Both the position numbers and the translations under genes were made by a program. A stretch of 36,884 nucleotides of DNA. Origin: CAZWDL01 sp964632995 (GTDB lineage Bacteria > Bacteroidota > Bacteroidia > Chitinophagales > Saprospiraceae). Position 1 is the first letter of the stretch; each line of letters begins with the position of its first letter. The notes beneath the pieces were generated by a model. That model was given only the letters and a program-made list of their open reading frames with translations. It was not told where the DNA came from and made no database searches. Location of the stretch: NCBI GenBank assembly GCA_964632995.1, contig CAZWDL010000074.1:1-36884 (forward strand), in the 5' to 3' direction. Below are positions 32,010 to 36,884 of the stretch, piece after piece.

Positions 32010-35000
32010 ATGAGATCTAAATTTTTACAATTTTTACTTTTTGTGATGTTGTTCTCGTCCAGTGCCTGGGCAACCACACACACGGTTACGAACAACGGAT
32101 TTAACTTCGTACCCGACACCTTGCGGATTACAGTAGGGGATACGGTGGTTTTCAACATCGGCGGAACCCACAACGCTGTAGAGGTCTCCGAAACCACTTT
32201 TAACAATGACGGCACGATGTCTAACGGCGGCTTCGACGTAGACTTCGGCGGCGGCGCCGTTGTGCTTGATGAAGTGAAAACTTATTACTACGTATGCGTG
32301 CCACACGTAGACCTGGGCATGAAAGCGATCATTATTGCGGAAGAAGCATCTCAGGCCGACGAGGTTTTTGTTGCCCAACTCAGTGGCAACCATGCGGCTC
32401 TTCCGGTTTTGAGTACAGGACAGGGACAGGTGCAGGCCGAGCTGACCGGCAGTGAACTTGTCGTTACCGGTAGTTTCGATGACCTGGTCGGCACCTTTGC
32501 CGTCAATATTCAGGGTGGCGCCCACTTGCACCGAGGCTTTGCCGGTGAAAACGGCGGAATCGAAATCCCGCTGACTGCCACCGTTGACAATGACGGACTT
32601 GGCGGCGCTTTCGAAGCGGCGAACAATACCTTCCAGCTAGACGATGATCAGCTCGAAATGCTGCGTGAGCGACGGCTCTATGTCAATATTCATACCGATT
32701 TTGTTCCCTCCGGCGAAATTCGCGGCCAGCTGGTCCCTGAGGCGGATAAGTTGTACTACCTGAACCTCTTTGGCAGCAACGAAGTGCCGGCGGTTATGTC
32801 GGACGGGCGCGGCGCCATGGTGCTGGAAGTACATGATGACACCCTGGTCGTTACCGGTACCTTCATGGGGCTCAGCGGCGACTTCAATGCCAACATCGGC
32901 GGCGGTTCCCACCTGCATGAAGGCCTTTACGGCCAGAACGGAGGGGTAAGGATCGCGCTGAATGCTACTGTAGGAGAAGCTCTTCGCAGCGGCACTTATG
33001 TAGCGGACAATAATACCTTTATCATCGGCGACCCCGAAAGGAACCTGCTGGAACGGCGGGCCATGTACGCTAATATTCACACGACACGCAACCCCTCCGG
33101 TGAAATCCGGGGTCAGGTGCATGAGTATGCCACTTCAGTATTTAGAGCTTACCTGGCCGGCAGCAATATTATGCCTCCTGTCACTTCCGGAGGCATCGGC
33201 GGCCTCCTGTTTGAAGTCGATGGAGATGACCTGACGGTCAGCGGCGCTTTCTCCGGAATCGAAAGCGGCCTGAACACGGATGTTGGCGGTGGCGCCCACA
33301 TACATAATGGTATGGCCGGTAGGAACGGCGGAGTAGCCGTGCCTTTGAACGCCACTCTGGAAAGCGGCAATCAATCCGGTGTTTTTGAAGCTTCGGACAA
33401 CAATATCCAATTGACGGACGATCAATTGCAGCAAATGCTTGCCCGTGGCTTTTATGCCAACCTGCATTCCTTGGATTTTCCCTCGGGTGAATTGCGGGGC
33501 CAGATCCTGCCGGAAAGCCAGTTTTACCTCAACGGCTTCCTGAGCGGCACTCAGCAGGTGGATCCGGTACTCACCGATGGGATGGGCGCCGTAATTGCGG
33601 AAGTAACCGGCCAGCGCGTCGTAGTAACAGGATCCTTTGACAGTCTGAAAAGCGACTTCAATCCCCAGATTGCCGGTGGTGCTCACCTGCATTTGGCCCT
33701 GGCAGGCACGAACGGCCCCATTGGAATTCCGCTGATCGCCAGTCCGGGTATGGGCAATCGCAGCGGTATCTTTGAAGCAGCGGATAACATCTTTAGCGTA
33801 AGCACCGGCCAGCGCGACACCCTGAAAAGTCGTATGGTATACGCCAATATCCATACCCAGGACAATCCGGCCGGTGAGTTGCGCGGCCAGATGCTGCACG
33901 AAGCCCTGGTTTATTTCCACGCTTCTCTTTCCGGCGCCAGCCAGCCCGATCCGGTGCGCAGTGAAGGACGGGGTGCGGTAGCTGCAGAATGGACGGGATC
34001 TTCGATCTTTGCCAGCGGCTCCTTCTCCGGCCTGGAGAGTGATTTCAACACCCAGATCGGTGGCGGTGCTCACCTGCACATCGGTATGGCAGGGATGAAC
34101 GGCGGCGTGCGTTTCCCGCTGACCTCCGAATTGGGGGCCACGATGCGCGAAGCCAAGTTTCCGGTACGGGACAACGTGTTCAACCCCGGTGCTGATTTTG
34201 CCGATACCCTGCTGGCGAGGATGGTATATGCCAATATCCACTCTTTCGATAATCCGCCCGGTGAAATCCGGGGGCAGTTACTGCCTTATTCCGTAAGCTA
34301 CTTCACCACCTCCGATATGGGCATCAACGAAGTGCCACCCGTCGCCAGCGGCGGCCTCGGTGGTCTGAAGCTGGAACTTAGCGGCGATCGCCTGATTGTA
34401 TCCGGCGCCTTCTCCGGCCTGGAAAGCGACTTCAACAGTAATGTAGGCTCCCACCTGCATATGGCAGGGCCTGGCGCCAACGGCGGCGTTGCCATTCCGC
34501 TCAACGCCACTATCGGCGACAATCAGCGCAGTGGAATGTACAACCCGGCGGATAATACCTTCACCCTGACCGGCGATCAGCGCATGGCGCTTCGATCAGG
34601 TATGCTGTATCACAATATCCATTCTATGGATGTCCCTTCCGGCGAAATCCGGGGGCAGGTATTGCCGGAGACGAACGCATTCCCCGATTCGTCTTCCATC
34701 ACGGCTCCCGCTTCGGGCGCAATGCTTACCATCGAAGGACCGGGCGATACGCCATTCGCCCCCATGTGGTCGCCCGCCGGTGATCCCGACGGCAATACCG
34801 TCGTGTATGTCTGGCAACTCGCCACCAGCACCGACTTCGATATGCCGGTGCTCAGCGTAAATACCGGTGTGGATACACTCTTTGAAACGGATTTCGAAAC
34901 CGTCGGCCAGCTTCTGACCTCGCTTGGAGTACAGCAAGGACAAACGGTGACGGTGTACCACCGTGCTATCGCCAGTGACGGCAGCCTGACAACAACCGGC

Positions 35001-35324
35001 GCCGTCGATTCAGTGGCCCTGACCTTGGGTGATGTCGCCACCGGCTTCGATCCGCTGCTCGCCGAGCAGTTCCAGCTCGATATGTTCCCGGTGCCGGCGA
35101 CCAACCGCCTCAACCTGAATATCGATGCTGCCGAAACAGCCGAAGCAGAAGTGCAGTTGATCGATCAGAGCGGCCGCATGGTACAGCGCCAGACCTTCTC
35201 GCTGCACAGCGGGGACAACTCAAACCAGCTCAATGTTCAGCAACTGCCAGCTGGAACCTACTTCGTACAACTGTTCATCAACGGACAACCCCTGCGGGCC
35301 CGACAGGTACAGGTGCAACGATAG
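32010..35324 (+). CDS. Secreted cupredoxin with six CHRD domains and T9SS sorting signal
   Basis: A 1104-residue protein with a signal peptide (KFLQFLLFVMLFSSSAWA). Residues 22-110 are a plastocyanin-like cupredoxin with a full type 1 copper set: H54, C96, H99 and M104 (C-x2-H-x4-M). Six CHRD (chordin-type) repeats follow, starting near residues 118, 248, 376, 505, 633 and 763, each about 129 residues. Each closes with GE(I/L)RGQ and carries an HLH-type and NGG motif. A beta-sandwich region comes next (about 885-1020). The last 80 residues, MFPVPATNRLNLNI to the C-terminus, are a type A type IX secretion sorting domain. So the protein crosses the outer membrane and is anchored or released there. 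Copper electron transfer is likely for the head; the CHRD role is unknown. The start at 32010 was chosen for the signal peptide. Confidence 0.93.
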   Translation: MRSKFLQFLLFVMLFSSSAWATTHTVTNNGFNFVPDTLRITVGDTVVFNIGGTHNAVEVSETTFNNDGTMSNGGFDVDFGGGAVVLDEVKTYYYVCVPHVDLGMKAIIIAEEASQADEVFVAQLSGNHAALPVLSTGQGQVQAELTGSELVVTGSFDDLVGTFAVNIQGGAHLHRGFAGENGGIEIPLTATVDNDGLGGAFEAANNTFQLDDDQLEMLRERRLYVNIHTDFVPSGEIRGQLVPEADKLYYLNLFGSNEVPAVMSDGRGAMVLEVHDDTLVVTGTFMGLSGDFNANIGGGSHLHEGLYGQNGGVRIALNATVGEALRSGTYVADNNTFIIGDPERNLLERRAMYANIHTTRNPSGEIRGQVHEYATSVFRAYLAGSNIMPPVTSGGIGGLLFEVDGDDLTVSGAFSGIESGLNTDVGGGAHIHNGMAGRNGGVAVPLNATLESGNQSGVFEASDNNIQLTDDQLQQMLARGFYANLHSLDFPSGELRGQILPESQFYLNGFLSGTQQVDPVLTDGMGAVIAEVTGQRVVVTGSFDSLKSDFNPQIAGGAHLHLALAGTNGPIGIPLIASPGMGNRSGIFEAADNIFSVSTGQRDTLKSRMVYANIHTQDNPAGELRGQMLHEALVYFHASLSGASQPDPVRSEGRGAVAAEWTGSSIFASGSFSGLESDFNTQIGGGAHLHIGMAGMNGGVRFPLTSELGATMREAKFPVRDNVFNPGADFADTLLARMVYANIHSFDNPPGEIRGQLLPYSVSYFTTSDMGINEVPPVASGGLGGLKLELSGDRLIVSGAFSGLESDFNSNVGSHLHMAGPGANGGVAIPLNATIGDNQRSGMYNPADNTFTLTGDQRMALRSGMLYHNIHSMDVPSGEIRGQVLPETNAFPDSSSITAPASGAMLTIEGPGDTPFAPMWSPAGDPDGNTVVYVWQLATSTDFDMPVLSVNTGVDTLFETDFETVGQLLTSLGVQQGQTVTVYHRAIASDGSLTTTGAVDSVALTLGDVATGFDPLLAEQFQLDMFPVPATNRLNLNIDAAETAEAEVQLIDQSGRMVQRQTFSLHSGDNSNQLNVQQLPAGTYFVQLFINGQPLRARQVQVQR

Positions 35325-35355
35325 TACGTTACACCCCTGAGCTCTCGCAAACGCA

Positions 35356-35393
35356 AGCCCCTCGACGAAATAACCCGTCGAGGGGCTTTTTTT
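35356..35393 (+). terminator. Rho-independent terminator
   Basis: AGCCCCTCGACG (35356-35367) pairs with CGTCGAGGGGCT (35376-35387), with an 8-nt loop, and is followed by a run of seven T. It lies 32 bp after the cupredoxin/CHRD stop codon. It is the clearest intrinsic terminator in the window. Confidence 0.93.
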
Positions 35394-35509
35394 ATCCTGC
35401 TGAGAAAAGAAATTTCTGTTAATAGGTACAAAAGACGGATGTCATTCTGATCTTCAAATGACACAGCACTCTACTGGACATGCAGAAAGGTAGGGGCGGC
35501 GACTAAACT

Positions 35510-35845
35510 CTACTTATCCGGCTCCCACCAATATACCATCTTCGAGGCTACCGCATATTCCTTCGTGGCCAGTTCCACCGTCAGCGAGCGATCCCCGTCG
35601 CGCAGCCAGGCGCCGCTTTCCGTGTCGTAAACGGGGGTGGCCTGGTATTGCGTCCGGGCGAAGAAAAACTGGTCCGGGTCGACCTGCTCCAATGACAGAG
35701 AACTTACTTCGCCGTCAACCAACAGGGATATCCTGGCATCGGGTAGTTCAAAATCCGCTATCCACAGCCCAAGGTCGGCTTTCCAGTCACCGGGATAATA
35801 CTCCTGTATCAAGCATCCGGTATCTGAAATCTGGTATCTGGCATC
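35510..35845 (-). pseudogene. C-terminal fragment of an unknown protein
   Basis: An open minus-strand frame of about 110 codons ends with a TAG stop at 35510. No ATG exists in frame: the frame is open only to a stop at 35846-35848, and the first possible start is a TTG at 35812. Its upstream part is made of heptamer repeats (35819-35846), so the original 5' end seems to have been lost there. The remaining residues (LLVDGEVSSLSLEQVDPDQF, TVELATKEYAV) look like a real beta-rich protein tail. I do not recognise the family. A short complete gene using TTG cannot be excluded. Confidence 0.5.
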
Positions 35846-35846
35846 T
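35819..35846 (+). repeat. Second heptamer family (GGTATCT)
   Basis: Four tandem 7-bp units: GGTATCT, GAAATCT, GGTATCT, GGCATCT. The sequence differs from GGAAGTC but the period is the same. It replaces the 5' part of the gene fragment that follows on the minus strand. Confidence 0.7.
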
Positions 35847-35859
35847 CATAAAAATTAGA

Positions 35860-35880
35860 ACTAGTGCCGGAGGCACTAGT
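35860..35880. repeat. Palindrome shared with the 19738 element
   Basis: ACTAGTGCC (35860-35868), GGA loop, GGCACTAGT (35872-35880): a perfect 9-bp stem. The same palindrome forms both ends of the 168-bp element at 19738-19905. Between it and 36016 I see only AT-rich sequence. Confidence 0.75.
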
Positions 35881-36016
35881 CAAATCCTTCCGCTTCTAAA
35901 AATCTGACTTGGATTAGACTTAGTTAATTTTTTGATTTACAGAATATACTGTTTCCAACATTTATTTTCTGACCACTTTTGTAACCATTTGTCTTTCCTA
36001 GCTTTAAAGCGAAGCA

Positions 36017-36212
36017 TTTAGAAGCTGTTTCATTTAAGTGTTCAGAATTTATTATAGGCTATTTTTTTGTCAGGCGAAGCTCCCCGACCCTTTGGGTACG
36101 GGGCAGGCTTTTTTGAGCTTCATAGCCTTAGCTATGGGGCGAAAAAAAGCTGAAGCATGACGGAAAAAGAGGCATAAGAAAACTGAAGACTTGAGTGAAA
36201 CAGCTTCTTAAA
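36017..36212. repeat. 196-bp inverted-repeat element upstream of the aminotransferase
   Basis: Terminal inverted repeats 36017-36045 and 36183-36212 match with few differences (GAAGCTGTTTCA against TGAAACAGCTTC). Pairing continues inward, and an apical hairpin is formed by CTTTTTTGAGCTTCATAGC (36108-36126) and GCTATGGGGCGAAAAAAAG. A 29-bp module at 36080-36108 (GC-rich, CCCCGACCC...GGGG) is shared, inverted, with the element at 828-1053 (28 of 29 identical). It encodes no protein and ends 12 bp before the aminotransferase ATG, so it probably lies in its leader or promoter. Confidence 0.7.
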
Positions 36213-36224
36213 ACCCAGTAATTT

Positions 36225-36884
36225 ATGGAAATCTCCACCTCTACCGAGTCCGCGAAACTGTTTGATCGGCGGGCGAAGCTGGTGCCCCGCGGCGTGGGCG
36301 TTTTCAATCCTTCCACTGCGGTGTCCGCCAAGGGCTCTCTCGTCAAAAACGCCGATGGGCGGGAGCTGATCGACTTCGGCGGCGGCATCGGCGTACTCAA
36401 TGCCGGGCACTCCCCCGATCTGGCGGTGAAGACCATACAGCAGCAGGCGGCGGAGCTGATCCATACCTGCTTTCACGTGGCCACCTACGAGCCCTACCTG
36501 GCGCTGGCTGAGAAGCTGGTCGAGCTGTTCCCGCACGGAGAGCACACCAAAGTGATGATGACCAACACCGGCGCCGAATCGGTGGAGAACGCCGTCAAGA
36601 TCGCCCGGCAGGCCACCGGCCGTTCCGCGGTCATTTGCTACACCGGCGCCTTCCACGGCCGCAGCATGATGGCTATGACGCTGACTTCCAAAGTCGGATA
36701 CCAACACAACTGCGGTCCCTTCGCGCCCGAAGTATATCGCCTGCCTTCCCCAGCCGCTCGCGGATTCCGGGGGGCATGACGGAAGAAGAATATAGTTGTC
36801 AGAAGCTGGATCGGTTCCGCACGGCACTAAGCTCGACTTTAGCCAAATCAAGCGGCCCTGGCCGCCATGAAAGCCAAGTGATTA
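36225..36884 (+). pseudogene. gabT: Class III aminotransferase (GabT-like), 5' part with frameshift
   Basis: The first frame (36225-36779) reads 184 residues of a PLP-dependent class III aminotransferase: DFGGGIGVLNAGHS, HTCFHVATYEPYL, the cofactor phosphate-binding TNTGAESVENAVKIAR, and TGAFHGRSMMAMTLTSK. After PEVYRLP the frame turns to PAARGFRGA and stops. One base inserted near 36746-36750 would restore FPSRSRIPGGMTEEEYSCQKLDRF, the expected continuation, in the frame that stays open to the window end. The catalytic Lys region is beyond the window. Full-length enzymes have about 425-430 residues and transfer the amino group of GABA or similar omega-amines to 2-oxoglutarate. A one-base sequencing or assembly error near the edge is at least as likely as a true mutation. 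Confidence 0.75.

Noticed and set aside
33135..34241. 368-codon minus-strand frame inside the CHRD gene
   Set aside because: Repetitive only because the CHRD repeats are; antisense shadow.
36830..36884. Second frameshift in the aminotransferase
   Set aside because: The last 50 bases no longer fit the family in the open frame, and an alternative register looks somewhat better, but the stretch is too short to judge.

Overview
The window looks like part of a chromosome from a free-living, aerobic, polymer-degrading member of the Bacteroidota, most likely of the Saprospiria (Lewinella-like). The evidence is a C-terminal type IX secretion sorting domain on a cupredoxin/CHRD protein, a DUF5686-type outer-membrane protein with a carboxypeptidase-regulatory-like domain, TAnnTTTG-type promoter boxes, and many secreted hydrolases and lipoproteins. 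The family-level placement is inference; no rRNA or other marker gene is present. I see no tRNA, rRNA, CRISPR array, transposase or integrase.

Layout. Positions 1-710: a broken, AT-rich AAA-type ATPase fragment behind an XRE-type regulator, both on the minus strand. Positions 828-1053: a large inverted-repeat element. Positions 1143-2134: two small unknown genes. Positions 2475-4016: a secreted protein built from five Trp/Cys repeats. Positions 4424-8544: an M28 peptidase convergent with a GH3 beta-glucosidase, with a heptamer array and a nested palindrome between them. Positions 8545-9449: no gene. Positions 9450-11146: a coiled-coil membrane protein and a lipoprotein hydrolase with a metal-binding-like Cys head. 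Positions 11400-11960: a frameshifted, truncated serine-hydrolase pseudogene. Positions 12074-14104: a secreted acetyl-xylan-esterase-like hydrolase. Positions 14403-17171: ppc, with a hairpin in its leader. Positions 17289-19584: a membrane-anchored AraC-type regulator and a tandem SRPBCC protein. Positions 19604-19905: three stacked palindromic repeats. Positions 20001-23370: a two-gene fatty-acid unit (acyl-CoA synthetase, then acyl-CoA dehydrogenase). Positions 23669-29107: the DUF5686 protein, a sulfotransferase and an FAD dehydrogenase. Positions 29154-30965: a GH29 alpha-L-fucosidase carrying a PA14-like module. Positions 31138-35324: a small lipoprotein and the large cupredoxin + 6xCHRD + sorting-domain protein, closed by a strong terminator. 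Positions 35510-36884: a gene fragment, another repeat element and the 5' part of a class III aminotransferase with a frameshift.

Functionally this is mainly central metabolism (anaplerotic PEP carboxylase, fatty-acid activation and first oxidation step, possible GABA/ornithine-type transamination) mixed with secreted polymer breakdown (GH3, GH29, esterase, M28 peptidase). I see no SusC/SusD pair, so this is not a classical polysaccharide utilization locus.

The most unusual content is not one gene system. It is (1) a dense set of dispersed palindromic elements and period-7 microsatellites in the gaps, two of which lie exactly where genes are broken; (2) the C-x17-C tryptophan-repeat secreted protein; (3) the cupredoxin-CHRD6-sorting-domain protein; and (4) perfect palindromes placed just upstream of ppc and of the FAD dehydrogenase. 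Broken genes at both window edges could partly be assembly artefacts.
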